Source: Methanolobus mangrovi (lineage in GTDB: Archaea; Halobacteriota; Methanosarcinia; Methanosarcinales; Methanosarcinaceae). Taken from it: DNA of 64,000 nucleotides. The position numbers were made by a program, and so were the translations under genes. This document shows positions 36,571-44,580 of the stretch, piece after piece (within the stretch, counting starts at the first letter, position 1; each line of letters starts with the position of its first letter). The stretch lies in contig NZ_CP133594.1 in the NCBI RefSeq assembly GCF_031312535.1, forward strand, positions 1,364,001 to 1,428,000. Direction: 5' to 3'. The notes under the pieces are model-generated. The model did not search any database. It was given only the letters and a program-made list of their open reading frames with translations, and was not told where the DNA came from.

Positions 36571-37344
36571 TTATTCCAGCCTTTTTATCACTTCTGCAAA
36601 AGCAAAGTTCGGCTTTACGTCCTGAACCTTTATTCTTACACGATCTCCAAGCTCAACGCCTTTGACAAAAACAACAAAGTTGTCTATCAGAACTGCTCCG
36701 TCACCACTGGAACCTAGTTCCTTTATCTCAACTTCAAACTCACTACCACGCCTGACAGGTGATGTCAGGAATTTCTTACCAACAATATATATCTCAGCAC
36801 TTTGAGACCTTGAAGCCTGGGGAGAGTAGGAACGTGTAAATGCGAAATTATCCCGGACCTCTTCAAGGAACTGGTTGAACATGTCACCCTGGAAGACCTT
36901 AACAACAAAATGTCCGTTGGGTTTGAGAATTTTCTTTGCACAGCCTAGAGCTGACCTCGTCAGATCGATAGACCTTGCATGATCAAGACTCCAGTTTCCA
37001 CTGAGATTTGGCGCAGCATCACAGATTACAACGTCTGCACCGCCCTGTCCGACAAGCCCCAGGATCTTCTCGATTGTCCTGTCTGCGGTAATATCACCCA
37101 TAACGGTCTCAACGCCTTCGATGGGAGCTATTCTCTTAAGGTCAACACCTACAACTCTTCCGCCTGATATTTCCTTTGCGACTTCCAGCCAGCCTCCGGG
37201 GGCTGCACCTAAGTCCACCACAGTATCCCCTTCTTTTATGATATTGTGTTTTCCATTTATCTGGAAAAGCTTGTAAGATGCCCTTGAACGATAACCTTCG
37301 TCCTTTGCTTTCCAGTAATACTTATCTCGCCTGTCTCTTGCCAT
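36571..37344 (-). CDS. rlmE: RlmE/FtsJ-type 2'-O-ribose methyltransferase with TRAM domain
   Basis: This 257-residue enzyme methylates the 2'-OH of a ribose in 23S rRNA using SAM. The SAM site VDLGAAPGGW is clear, and the catalytic K-D-K-E set is visible in ASYKLFQI, CDAAPNLSG, FVVKVFQG and SAEIYIVG. The last about 55 residues form a TRAM RNA-binding domain (FEVEIKELGSSGDG onward). ATG 37344 is chosen because AAGGT lies upstream and MARDRRDKYYWKAKDEGYRS is the family start. It is the third gene of a minus-strand operon with an unknown protein and a VLRF1-like protein. Confidence 0.94.
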   Translation of the reverse strand: MARDRRDKYYWKAKDEGYRSRASYKLFQINGKHNIIKEGDTVVDLGAAPGGWLEVAKEISGGRVVGVDLKRIAPIEGVETVMGDITADRTIEKILGLVGQGGADVVICDAAPNLSGNWSLDHARSIDLTRSALGCAKKILKPNGHFVVKVFQGDMFNQFLEEVRDNFAFTRSYSPQASRSQSAEIYIVGKKFLTSPVRRGSEFEVEIKELGSSGDGAVLIDNFVVFVKGVELGDRVRIKVQDVKPNFAFAEVIKRLE

Positions 37345-37370
37345 ATGAATACCTTGATAATACCTAAAAG

Positions 37371-37937
37371 TCAAATACCTTGTGCCGACTTCAGAGCTTC
37401 AATTCTGCTACTAAGCTCCTGAATCCCGGCTTCAAGACCTGCCATTGTATCTGGAAGCCAGAAACTGTAATCATAATACTGGTTCAATATGTCACTATAC
37501 CTGTGTTCAAGGTTTTCCAGGTCTTTCGGATGAAATCTACCTTCATTAACAGAATTGATTTTGTCATCCAGATTTTTTATTCTTTTATGCAGGTTCTTGC
37601 TGAATCTGCTGGCCACTCTGCTAAGCTCAACTTCCCTTTTTGCCATCTCAAGTATATCGATGACCTCACTCAGGTCAAAAGGAACTTCCGGGAAAGCGTT
37701 TGGCCCAGATATATAATAGGAAAGTTCATCCTCATCCAGACCTTCGATCTCCTCCCAGGATACAACAGCTATCAGATGTTCTTTTTCCGCATCTTCACAA
37801 AGGTTTTTTATTGAAGGCAGAGTCAATGGAACGCTGCCCCTGAGTAAATATAATTCCTTTGCTACATGATAAATTTCATCTACTGTCAGGGCACCAAGAG
37901 CATCGACAATCCCACAGAGTTCTTCTTTACTTAGCAT
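37371..37937 (-). CDS. Conserved-looking helical protein, function unknown
   Basis: I do not firmly recognise this 188-residue protein. The N-terminal half (LSKEELCGIVDALGALTVDEIYHVAKELYLLRG) looks like a small helical or winged-helix module, faintly like haloarchaeal DUF7109, and the C-terminal half is a long coiled-coil region (KREVELSRVASRFSKN and on). There is no signal peptide. ATG 37937 fits AAGGTTGG upstream; TTG 37946 is the alternative. It sits between a VLRF1-type ribosome rescue factor and RlmE, 15 and 26 bases from each, which suggests a translation-linked role. Confidence 0.75.
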   Translation of the reverse strand: MLSKEELCGIVDALGALTVDEIYHVAKELYLLRGSVPLTLPSIKNLCEDAEKEHLIAVVSWEEIEGLDEDELSYYISGPNAFPEVPFDLSEVIDILEMAKREVELSRVASRFSKNLHKRIKNLDDKINSVNEGRFHPKDLENLEHRYSDILNQYYDYSFWLPDTMAGLEAGIQELSSRIEALKSAQGI

Positions 37938-37951
37938 ATAGACCAACCTTA

Positions 37952-38977
37952 TCAGAACCTGTATCTCCGACTGATCAATATTTGATTTAAGATATCCGAG
38001 ATGTTATTCTTTTCTATGTGAATATCAGAAGAGGACAATACTTGTTCAATGTCCAGAGGGATATCTGTCGCTATTTCCCTTGCAAGCTGAGGGTCACCTG
38101 CCAGAATAAGATAATCTATGGTCCCTTCAAATTCTTCAAGCATATCCTTGAGAGAGAATTTGACCTTGTCAATATGATGTGCAATATCTTCATCCCGCAG
38201 ACGTTCAAAGCGTCTCTGGCTGAAACCTCCCTTTGCATGCTTGGCTTTGACACTGCTTTTGATCACTTGGAATGAATCGAATTCTTCCCTGTCAAGAGAT
38301 AAGCCTACAAAGGATTCACCTGCATGCGCTACCAGGACACATATACTTGCATCCTTATTCAGCAATTCAATTACAGGAGTGATGTCAAAATTATTCCCTG
38401 TACCCCAGTAGGAACTCTTCAAAGGCAAAGGAGGAATTATCAACTCATTCACCATATGATCGGGAGAATGGAACAATACAAACCCTGTGGATGAATCGAC
38501 CTTTTCGATCAATGCAAGGGTCTCACTGTCAATTAGTCTAAGCAGATTTTCATAATCCCTTATGCCATCCAGTCGCCCACCGGCAGCAATACAGACTGTT
38601 AGCAAGGATTCTGTCAGGTACTTTACAGACGAGATACATAAAAGAAACTCTTCAGTCCGTTGCTTGTTGAACAGGTCAACATGGGTGAAAGATAAGTCCC
38701 CTGAAGCTTCGACCTTTTGTTTATCGAGCTCATGTTCCAGAGTACAGAGCTTCACTTCTGCAGCCTTCAGATTTTCTTCAGCTTCCTGTTTTGCTGCAAT
38801 AGCCTTCTTTTCGGATGCCGCACCTTTTTCATACCTCACATTAGCTGTTTTCACGTCCAGCTCAAGCTCAAGTATGTGCGACCGAAGCCGGTTGATCTCA
38901 TTCTCCAGTTCTTCTTTACCCGAATATTTTTTGAAGATATAATTGATATTGTTAATTACCTTCTCTTTTTCGACCAT
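37952..38977 (-). CDS. Vms1/VLRF1-type peptidyl-tRNA hydrolase-like protein with N-terminal coiled coil
   Basis: This 341-residue protein starts with a coiled coil at about residues 18-95 (KEELENEINRLRSHILELEL onward). The rest resembles the eRF1-like VLRF1 domain of Vms1/ANKZF1, with KHAKGGFSQRRFERLRDE holding the glutamine expected at the catalytic loop. Vms1 releases peptides from stalled 60S subunits by cutting the tRNA; archaeal relatives are annotated by this similarity. The C-terminal region DYLILAGDPQLAREI matches an eRF1-type middle fold. It leads a minus-strand operon with an unknown protein and RlmE, and all three may concern ribosomes. Confidence 0.82.
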   Translation of the reverse strand: MVEKEKVINNINYIFKKYSGKEELENEINRLRSHILELELDVKTANVRYEKGAASEKKAIAAKQEAEENLKAAEVKLCTLEHELDKQKVEASGDLSFTHVDLFNKQRTEEFLLCISSVKYLTESLLTVCIAAGGRLDGIRDYENLLRLIDSETLALIEKVDSSTGFVLFHSPDHMVNELIIPPLPLKSSYWGTGNNFDITPVIELLNKDASICVLVAHAGESFVGLSLDREEFDSFQVIKSSVKAKHAKGGFSQRRFERLRDEDIAHHIDKVKFSLKDMLEEFEGTIDYLILAGDPQLAREIATDIPLDIEQVLSSSDIHIEKNNISDILNQILISRRYRF

Positions 38978-39106
38978 CTAACAGCAATAAAAACGTCCTG
39001 TCTAAAAAATCTGTCTATATAGAACGAGAATACCGGAATTTGAATGAAATCAGAAATCAAGTTCAAAACAGATATAAGATACAAAAATAAAAAAGAGAAA
39101 AGAAGA

Positions 39107-39940
39107 TCAGGCATCCATCACAAGACGGAAGCCTATTGCAGAATCCCCATCACGAGGATCCTGTTTCTTTCTGTATGCAGTATACAGTGCATTTTCCTTA
39201 CTTGAGTAACTGCCACCTCTGGCAACCCTCAGGAAACTTGCTCCTTTCTCAACCGCACTGCCATCTTCCTGTGCACCGGAATAATCATCAACCCAGCTAT
39301 CCTGCACGTATTCCCATACATTGCCGTGTACGTCGTAAAGTCCCCATTCATTTGGCAGTTTCTCACCCACATTATGAGTATGCTCGTAAGAATTCTCCTG
39401 ATACCATGCATAGTCTTTCAGGAAAGGACCTTCATCCTCATCTATTTCACCGAATGAGTAAAGTGTTGTTGATCCTGCCCTTGCTGCATATTCCCATTCT
39501 GCCTCAGTTGGAAGCCTGTATTTAGTAGTTCCTTCCACCTCATTGAGTTTGTCAATGAACTCCTGAACATCATTCCATGAAACACTTTCAACCGGCTGGT
39601 CATTTCCTTTGTAACTTGAAGGATTATTGCCCATGACTGTTTCCCACTGCTCTTGTGTCACTTCATACTTACCAATGTAAAATGGATCATCCAGTCTTAC
39701 CTCATGGATTGGCTGGGAATAAGCATACTTTGATGTACCCATATCAAAACTTCCGTCCTCGATCAACTGGAACTCTACACCAATCGAATTGGTGAACTCA
39801 TCACCAAGGTCACCATTGTCTGCCGATGAACTGCCACCTTTACTATCACTGCCATTATCATCTGAAGTGCATCCTGTTGCAGCTATTGCAAGCAAGAGCA
39901 CTGCCATGATTGTTATTACTTGTTTCGTACCTATCCGCAT
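39107..39940 (-). CDS. SUMF1/FGE-sulfatase-fold lipoprotein without catalytic cysteines
   Basis: This 277-residue protein has a lipoprotein signal peptide with lipobox AATGC near residue 24, a Ser/Asp-rich linker and a formylglycine-generating-enzyme-like domain. Domain markers are YEVTQEQWETVMGNNPS, PVESVSWNDVQEF, YRLPTEAEWEYAARAG, NEWGLYDVHGNVWEY and RVARGGSYSS. The active-site cysteines of genuine FGE, normally in the CRxAxR part after RGGS, are absent (NALYTAYRKK), so it is unlikely to make formylglycine. It may bind carbohydrate or protein at the cell surface. ATG 39940 is chosen because GAGGGC lies about eight bases upstream. Confidence 0.88.
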   Translation of the reverse strand: MRIGTKQVITIMAVLLLAIAATGCTSDDNGSDSKGGSSSADNGDLGDEFTNSIGVEFQLIEDGSFDMGTSKYAYSQPIHEVRLDDPFYIGKYEVTQEQWETVMGNNPSSYKGNDQPVESVSWNDVQEFIDKLNEVEGTTKYRLPTEAEWEYAARAGSTTLYSFGEIDEDEGPFLKDYAWYQENSYEHTHNVGEKLPNEWGLYDVHGNVWEYVQDSWVDDYSGAQEDGSAVEKGASFLRVARGGSYSSKENALYTAYRKKQDPRDGDSAIGFRLVMDA

Positions 39941-40266
39941 AATAAGCCCTCTATGCAACTTTTTTCGAGCACGATGGTATTAATAGATATCTATTTGTTC
40001 TAGTGTAAACGGCAATAGATGTAGTTTTCATCAGGTTTCCTTAAAATACTCATATGTATCGATCATATCCAGATAGATAGACGTCAGTAACATAAGTGAA
40101 ATGAGAAAATAATAACCAATGATTTCAGACTTATAGATAGTTAGTACATGATAAAATCCACAGAAGTTATTCAGAATGCTGAGTTACAGGATTATGGGAA
40201 TAAATTTAAAAAAGATGAAATGAGGTTATTAACCTGATTTCATCAACAAGAGAGGTCACTATATCC
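39941..40266. other. Non-coding spacer, mostly featureless, ending in a terminator
   Basis: This AT-rich stretch has no credible open frame. It holds the promoter region of the SUMF1-like gene (reading left) and the terminator of the DUF2318-ABC operon at 40208-40244. Nothing else stands out. Confidence 0.5.
40208..40244 (-). terminator. Intrinsic terminator of the permease-ATPase-DUF2318 operon
   Basis: On the minus strand the sequence folds as GATGAAAT / ATTTCATC with an inner AGGTT / AACCT stem, separated by one mismatch pair, and is followed by TTTTTT (40213-40208). It is 22 bases past the DUF2318 stop. Confidence 0.82.
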
Positions 40267-40761
40267 TCAATAGGCTTCCACGGTCATTTTGTGGGCAGTT
40301 ACAACATCATCCATATTCATGACGATATTACCGTCTGATATCGTGTATGGAATGCTCTCCTTTGGATATGCAACACAGCCGCCCCGGATACCTTCACCTG
40401 TGGCAGCATCAAAGACAGTGCCGCATGAATCACAGACAAGGACATCACCTGTGAGTGTGAAACCTATTGAACCACATGGTGGACATACATTGGACCGGAC
40501 CTGAACCTCATCATTGAGCTTGTAGGCCATAACTGAAACTTCCCCGATATCCGTATTCACTTTAAAGTGAACATTAGTATACCTTTCCACAGAACTGACA
40601 GGAATGGATACTGTATCCGCACTTGTCCAAGGTTCTATCCATGTTCCTTTAACAGGACCTGATCCTCCTGCTGAAGCAGAGCTCTCTGAATCCAAACAGC
40701 CCAATGCTGAAATAGATACTATTATCGCTAACAAAGATACAATGATCAATTTTCTATTCAT
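40267..40761 (-). CDS. DUF2318-type Fe-S/metal-binding lipoprotein
   Basis: This 164-residue lipoprotein has a signal peptide with lipobox SALGC at residues 18-22. The soluble part carries VCPPCGS, VCDSCGT and GGCVAYP, the cysteine arrangement of the DUF2318 family thought to bind an Fe-S cluster or metal. In bacteria DUF2318 occurs with FtsX-type permeases and an ABC ATPase in iron-related transport; the same trio is present here on the minus strand (permease, ATPase, DUF2318). Start ATG 40761 follows AGGAGT. Its role as a metal-binding partner of the transporter is an inference. Confidence 0.85.
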   Translation of the reverse strand: MNRKLIIVSLLAIIVSISALGCLDSESSASAGGSGPVKGTWIEPWTSADTVSIPVSSVERYTNVHFKVNTDIGEVSVMAYKLNDEVQVRSNVCPPCGSIGFTLTGDVLVCDSCGTVFDAATGEGIRGGCVAYPKESIPYTISDGNIVMNMDDVVTAHKMTVEAY

Positions 40762-40805
40762 ACATATTACTCCTGAAATCTAGTAATGATACTTCCTTGA
40801 ATTCT

Positions 40806-41471
40806 TTACTTAACGTAGCCATCCTGTAACTCAATTATTCGATCAGAATATGCAGCAAGCTCACTGTTATGAGTCACCATGATTACCGTCATCTCGCCAG
40901 CCAGCGACTTTAGCAGAGATATTATCCTAGAGCCGGTGAGAGCATCCAGCGCACCTGTAGGCTCATCAGCAAGCAGTATCTTTGGATTCATGACAACGGC
41001 TCTTGCGATAGCCACACGCTGCTGCTCACCACCACTCAGTTCTGATGGCCTGTGATTCATCCTGTGTGACAAGCCTACTTTTTCCATTGCACTTGCTACT
41101 GCACCGTCATCCTTCTCACCTGCAAAAACCAGTGGAAGAGCAACGTTCTCATAAGCCGTAAGTGAAGGGATGAGGTGGAACTGCTGGAAAATAAAGCCCA
41201 CTGCCTTACGCCTTAGCTCAACAAGTTCTTTCTGGGACCTGCCTGTAATATCATCGCCATTGATATGGATACTTCCGCTTGTTGGATGGTCCAGCATACC
41301 TATAAGGTTCATAAGAGTGGTTTTTCCGGAACCTGACTGGCCCATGATGGAGACGAACTCACCGTTTTTTATTGCCAGGTCTATCCCATGCAGAACTTCT
41401 ACTTCAGTTGAGCCTAAGTTGTAATTCTTTGTCACATCAGTGACCCTGATGACATCATGATTTTCAGACAC
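40806..41471 (-). CDS. ABC transporter ATP-binding protein (MacB/LolD type)
   Basis: This 221-residue ATPase has Walker A GQSGSGKT, the signature LSGGEQQRVAIARA, Walker B ILLADEPTGALD and an H-loop VTHN. It matches the MacB/LolD subfamily that pairs with FtsX-type permeases. Start GTG 41471 overlaps the permease stop by eight bases, so translation is coupled. It powers the adjacent permease, which probably acts on a substrate at the outer membrane face (a MacB-like mechanotransmission system) rather than by classic import. Confidence 0.95.
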   Translation of the reverse strand: MSENHDVIRVTDVTKNYNLGSTEVEVLHGIDLAIKNGEFVSIMGQSGSGKTTLMNLIGMLDHPTSGSIHINGDDITGRSQKELVELRRKAVGFIFQQFHLIPSLTAYENVALPLVFAGEKDDGAVASAMEKVGLSHRMNHRPSELSGGEQQRVAIARAVVMNPKILLADEPTGALDALTGSRIISLLKSLAGEMTVIMVTHNSELAAYSDRIIELQDGYVK

Positions 41472-42639
41472 TTCTAAGCACCTCCGCAGGGTCTATTCCA
41501 AGAGCCCTCTTTGCAGGAACAAGGGAAGCTACCATTCCGGTAAACATACAAATAGCAACAACCGGTAGCATAAGATCCCACATTGGATCGGGTGTTACTG
41601 AGACCAGCATCGGAGCTGAAACGAATGAAGCCAGGGTACCTATGAGGAAACCGATGCATCCCCCAACAATGCCAATGATCGCACCTTCCAGGAACAGCAT
41701 GGAAACCACCTGGACATCGCTTGCACCTATGGCACGCATAATACCAATCTCCTTCATTTTTTCGTTAACAGAAGCAAGCATTGTGGAAGCAACGGTCAAT
41801 GTGCTTACAAGCAGGGTAATAATAGAAACTGCCATAGCAGAGGATTTTGTATGATTGACAATTGCCATCTCATTTTGCACGATCTGGCTCATTGCCCGTG
41901 CTTCCATTCCCGGGAGAACACCTTCGATCTGCTGGCTCATTTCTTCAACCGGACAGGCATTACACAATGCACGTACCTCCAGACTGCTGACTTTTCCTTC
42001 CTGAGAAAGCAGATACTGGGAAGCCGCAAGCGGGAGTATGATGTAGCTGTCTTCATTATCCCCGGTGCTCTCTATCACACCTGCAACCTGAGCATTTATC
42101 GAGATATTGTCTTTTGAAAGTGTTATCATCGAACCTTCCTTAAGCCCCAGTGGAATGGCAATATCCGAACCCACCAGTACTTCTGGTTGTTCAGTGTTCT
42201 CTGAAGACATCCAGTGACCCTGAATATTCCACCAGGGTTTGAGATTCATTTCCTGTTCCGGGTCAACGCCCATCACAACAACAGAAGAGCCCTGAAGTTC
42301 TGCGATACCATAGAGTCTTGGTGCTACGACCGAGAGACTTGCATTATCCTTGATCGTGTAGATCTTCGGAATATCTGATTCTTCTATGTAGTTGTTTCCT
42401 GCGTAGAGTGAACCCATTGAAGAGTATCCATCCACAAGAGGGATGGATTCGATCTCAGGCCGGACTATTATGTTTGCACCGAATTTGTTCGTTGCTTCAT
42501 GAAAGCCTTCAGTTGCTGCTGAGAATGTAGTTACGACAGCTACTATTGCAGCAGCAGCTACGACCACACCAAGCACAGCCACCAAAAGTTTTGTTTTCCT
42601 GCGGAATACGTCCTTCAATACAAAAGAGTGTAAATGCAT
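41464..42639 (-). CDS. FtsX/MacB-type ABC transporter permease
   Basis: This 391-residue protein has an N-terminal membrane helix (about residues 17-40), a large external domain of about 230 residues containing a Cys pair in ALCNACPVEE, and three C-terminal helices. The order is that of MacB/FtsX permeases. The external CNAC may hold a metal or form a disulphide. A GAGGAG ribosome site precedes ATG 42639. It is the first gene of an operon with the ATPase and DUF2318. Its promoter overlaps operator sites shared with the divergent BlaI-like gene. Confidence 0.93.
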   Translation of the reverse strand: MHLHSFVLKDVFRRKTKLLVAVLGVVVAAAAIVAVVTTFSAATEGFHEATNKFGANIIVRPEIESIPLVDGYSSMGSLYAGNNYIEESDIPKIYTIKDNASLSVVAPRLYGIAELQGSSVVVMGVDPEQEMNLKPWWNIQGHWMSSENTEQPEVLVGSDIAIPLGLKEGSMITLSKDNISINAQVAGVIESTGDNEDSYIILPLAASQYLLSQEGKVSSLEVRALCNACPVEEMSQQIEGVLPGMEARAMSQIVQNEMAIVNHTKSSAMAVSIITLLVSTLTVASTMLASVNEKMKEIGIMRAIGASDVQVVSMLFLEGAIIGIVGGCIGFLIGTLASFVSAPMLVSVTPDPMWDLMLPVVAICMFTGMVASLVPAKRALGIDPAEVLRSV

Positions 42640-42676
42640 CCTATTCTCCTCAATTTTGTGTCACCATTAGAGTGAT

Positions 42677-42693
42677 TATACACTAAGTGTAAA
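42677..42693. promoter_or_regulatory. Operator 1, TATACA-N5-TGTAAA
   Basis: First of four palindromes of the form TTTACA-N5-TGTAAA in the intergenic region (left half TATACA here). It overlaps a TATA-like GTGTATAAT read toward the permease, so binding here would block that promoter. Confidence 0.72.
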
Positions 42694-42701
42694 GTTATTG
42701 A

Positions 42702-42718
42702 TTTACAATAAGTGTAAA
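42702..42718. promoter_or_regulatory. Operator 2, TTTACA-N5-TGTAAA
   Basis: A perfect copy of the palindrome. Its centre is 25 bp from that of operator 1 and 28 bp from that of operator 3. Confidence 0.75.
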
Positions 42719-42729
42719 GGTAAATGAAC

Positions 42730-42746
42730 TTTACGCCAAATGTAAA
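42730..42746. promoter_or_regulatory. Operator 3, TTTACG-N5-TGTAAA
   Basis: A copy with one half-site change (TTTACG). The symmetry extends one base further on each side, to CTTTAC...GTAAAG. Confidence 0.7.
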
Positions 42747-42771
42747 GCAAAAACTAAGAGAAACTCATAAG

Positions 42772-42779
42772 ATATATAT
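42772..42779 (+). promoter_or_regulatory. TATA box of the BlaI-like gene
   Basis: ATATATAT at 42772-42779 lies about 28 bp before ATG 42803. With no Shine-Dalgarno visible, the mRNA may be leaderless or nearly so. Confidence 0.55.
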
Positions 42780-42782
42780 GGC

Positions 42783-42799
42783 TTTACAGCAGTTGTAAA
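42783..42799. promoter_or_regulatory. Operator 4, TTTACA-N5-TGTAAA
   Basis: A perfect copy between the TATA box and the BlaI-like start codon (4 bases before ATG 42803). Binding would repress the regulator's own gene. Confidence 0.75.
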
Positions 42800-42802
42800 A
42801 TT

Positions 42803-43162
42803 ATGGTAAAATTGGACAGAATAAACCTCTCCAATGAAGGATTGACCAAATTTTTCAGTCCCATTGAATCACAAATAATGCAGACTCTTTGGGAAAGTGA
42901 AGAACTGACAACTCCCGAGATAACTGAAAGGACAGGCATCCCATTATCAAGTGTAGCCGGTACTCTGGACAGGCTGGTGAAAGCCGGTTTTGCAACGCGG
43001 GAACTTGACAAGAGCGGAGCCAAGGTCAGATATCTCTATTCTGCTGCAGATTCCATGGACAATACTGCAAACACCATCACAAAAAAGGTACTTGACAGTC
43101 TTGTAGACACTTTCGGAAAAGTGGCGATAGAAAATTTCCACACATACCATAACAAGAAGTGA
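42803..43162 (+). CDS. BlaI/MecI-family (CopY-like) transcriptional repressor
   Basis: This 119-residue protein is a winged-helix regulator. The DNA-binding part is residues 18-80, with SPIESQIMQTLWESEELTTPEITERTG-type helices and the recognition segment PLSSVAGTLDRLVKAGFATREL; the C-terminal helix should dimerise. BlaI family repressors bind TACA/TGTA dyads; four such sites lie directly upstream. It likely represses itself and the divergent ABC transporter operon. No cysteine-rich metal site is visible, so the inducer is unknown. The next gene is a membrane M48-type peptidase, which fits the BlaR1/BlaI pattern of release by proteolysis. Confidence 0.9.
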   Translation: MVKLDRINLSNEGLTKFFSPIESQIMQTLWESEELTTPEITERTGIPLSSVAGTLDRLVKAGFATRELDKSGAKVRYLYSAADSMDNTANTITKKVLDSLVDTFGKVAIENFHTYHNKK

Positions 43163-43181
43163 AATTTTCAGGACACGGAAC

Positions 43182-43859
43182 ATGTTCTCCATACAGGATG
43201 AAGTGGAATGCTATATTGCCTGCATTAATGAAGCCGGTCTACTGCCGGTGATAGGCATCTCAATAATCCTGGCACTGGCAATGTTCACTATATACTTCAA
43301 AACCAGAAAACCAGTTGCAAGGCTCTCATCATTTGCTGCAGGCCAGTTATTCATTATTTCTGCCATCGCAGCGATTGTCTATGCAATGCAGTGCAGCCAG
43401 ATGTTAAGCATCGAAATATATCTTGGCTATGTGACACTGTCAACGGTGATCATCCTACTCCTGCCGAGAGCATACTACAAGGTACTTATCAAAAGATACG
43501 AAGCCAGGCCAATAACAGAGATCATGGACTGGCCTCAGGGATTTGTCAACGACCTGGATACAAAGTCAAGTGTATATTATTATGATTCGGCGGTACCCAG
43601 AGCCTTTGCTTCAGGAAAAGCTATTTTCCTGTCACTTGGAATACTGGAACTGGTAGATACGTCAGAACTGAAAGCCATCCTTGCACACGAAGTATGGCAT
43701 CTTCGCTACAATAGCAGAACCCCGATATTAAGACAACTGGCACTGATGAGCTTTACAAAGAACCGTTCTGAGGATGAACTTGAGACGCTTGCAGACATGT
43801 TTGCAGAAAAGGTTGTCAGCAAGAAAGCACTCGAGTCAGCAAGAGCAAAGATAAGCTAA
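43182..43859 (+). CDS. Small membrane M48/M56-type metallopeptidase (possible BlaR1-like sensor protease)
   Basis: This 225-residue protein has about three N-terminal membrane helices and a cytoplasmic zinc peptidase domain with HEVWH (HExxH) and a downstream ELETLADMFAEKV carrying the third ligand. It lies 19 bases after the BlaI-like gene. BlaR1 and MecR1 use the same arrangement to cleave BlaI, but they also have a penicillin-binding sensor domain that is missing here, so the signal sensed must differ. Its role as the protease that inactivates the adjacent repressor is an inference. Confidence 0.85.
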   Translation: MFSIQDEVECYIACINEAGLLPVIGISIILALAMFTIYFKTRKPVARLSSFAAGQLFIISAIAAIVYAMQCSQMLSIEIYLGYVTLSTVIILLLPRAYYKVLIKRYEARPITEIMDWPQGFVNDLDTKSSVYYYDSAVPRAFASGKAIFLSLGILELVDTSELKAILAHEVWHLRYNSRTPILRQLALMSFTKNRSEDELETLADMFAEKVVSKKALESARAKIS

Positions 43860-43893
43860 TCTCGATCTTTAATGAAACCGTTCAAGCGTTTTC

Positions 43894-44427
43894 CTACCTC
43901 ATGCCATAATCCGGATTAAACCACGCCATAGGAATATCAGCCTCAAACCCACCGTCTGACCTTCTGATCTTCTTTTCCAGCCAGCCTTCCTCGACAAAAC
44001 CAAGAGACCTGTAGAGGTTTCTAGCGGCATGGTTGCTCTCCTTTACTATAACCTCGACCCTGAGGACCTCAGGATGTTCCGACCTCACCTTAGAGAGCAG
44101 AGTGGTAAAAAGCATCCTTCCAATTCCTTTCCTCTGAAAAGAGGGATGCACAACAAGAGTTAGGTGCTCAAGAACATGCGAGAATACACAAAGAGAGGGC
44201 CTGTATGTATGAATCTCACCGATTACCCGGCCACTGCCAATATCATCAACCACGAGGATGATACCATCTGCAAGGCTGTTTGTAAGGAATTTGTTGATAT
44301 ATTCCTCTGTGATCTCGTGGGGTTCACGGATAATGCCACCGGAGCGTGAGGCTACCTCACGGTAGAGAGATAGGAGTTTGGGTTTGTCTGCGAGGGTTGC
44401 GGGGCGAGGGAACGGCAAAGGATTCAA
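43894..44427 (-). CDS. GNAT-family N-acetyltransferase
   Basis: This 177-residue protein has a GNAT fold. The acetyl-CoA binding loop QRKGIGRMLFTTLL is clear, followed by VEVIVKESNHAARNLYRSLGFVEEG typical of this family. The acceptor is unknown. The start is TTG 44427, with AAGGTG about ten bases upstream; no better start is present. It faces the M48 peptidase tail to tail and is divergent from coaBC, so it is probably monocistronic. Confidence 0.88.
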   Translation of the reverse strand: MNPLPFPRPATLADKPKLLSLYREVASRSGGIIREPHEITEEYINKFLTNSLADGIILVVDDIGSGRVIGEIHTYRPSLCVFSHVLEHLTLVVHPSFQRKGIGRMLFTTLLSKVRSEHPEVLRVEVIVKESNHAARNLYRSLGFVEEGWLEKKIRRSDGGFEADIPMAWFNPDYGMR

Positions 44428-44580
44428 TGAAAAAGCACCTTCTTTTCAATCTTTATAAATTTAATACCGTTCAAGTATAATATAGTACTAGTAGTGGTAA
44501 GATTAACAAAAATCTAACTTACATTACCCGCCCTTCTTAAATACTAAAAATCCACTTGTTTAATCAAAAAAGGATAGAAT

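Noticed and set aside
39107-39940. Formylglycine-generating enzyme with sulfatase activation role
   Set aside because: Active-site cysteines are missing and no sulfatase is nearby.
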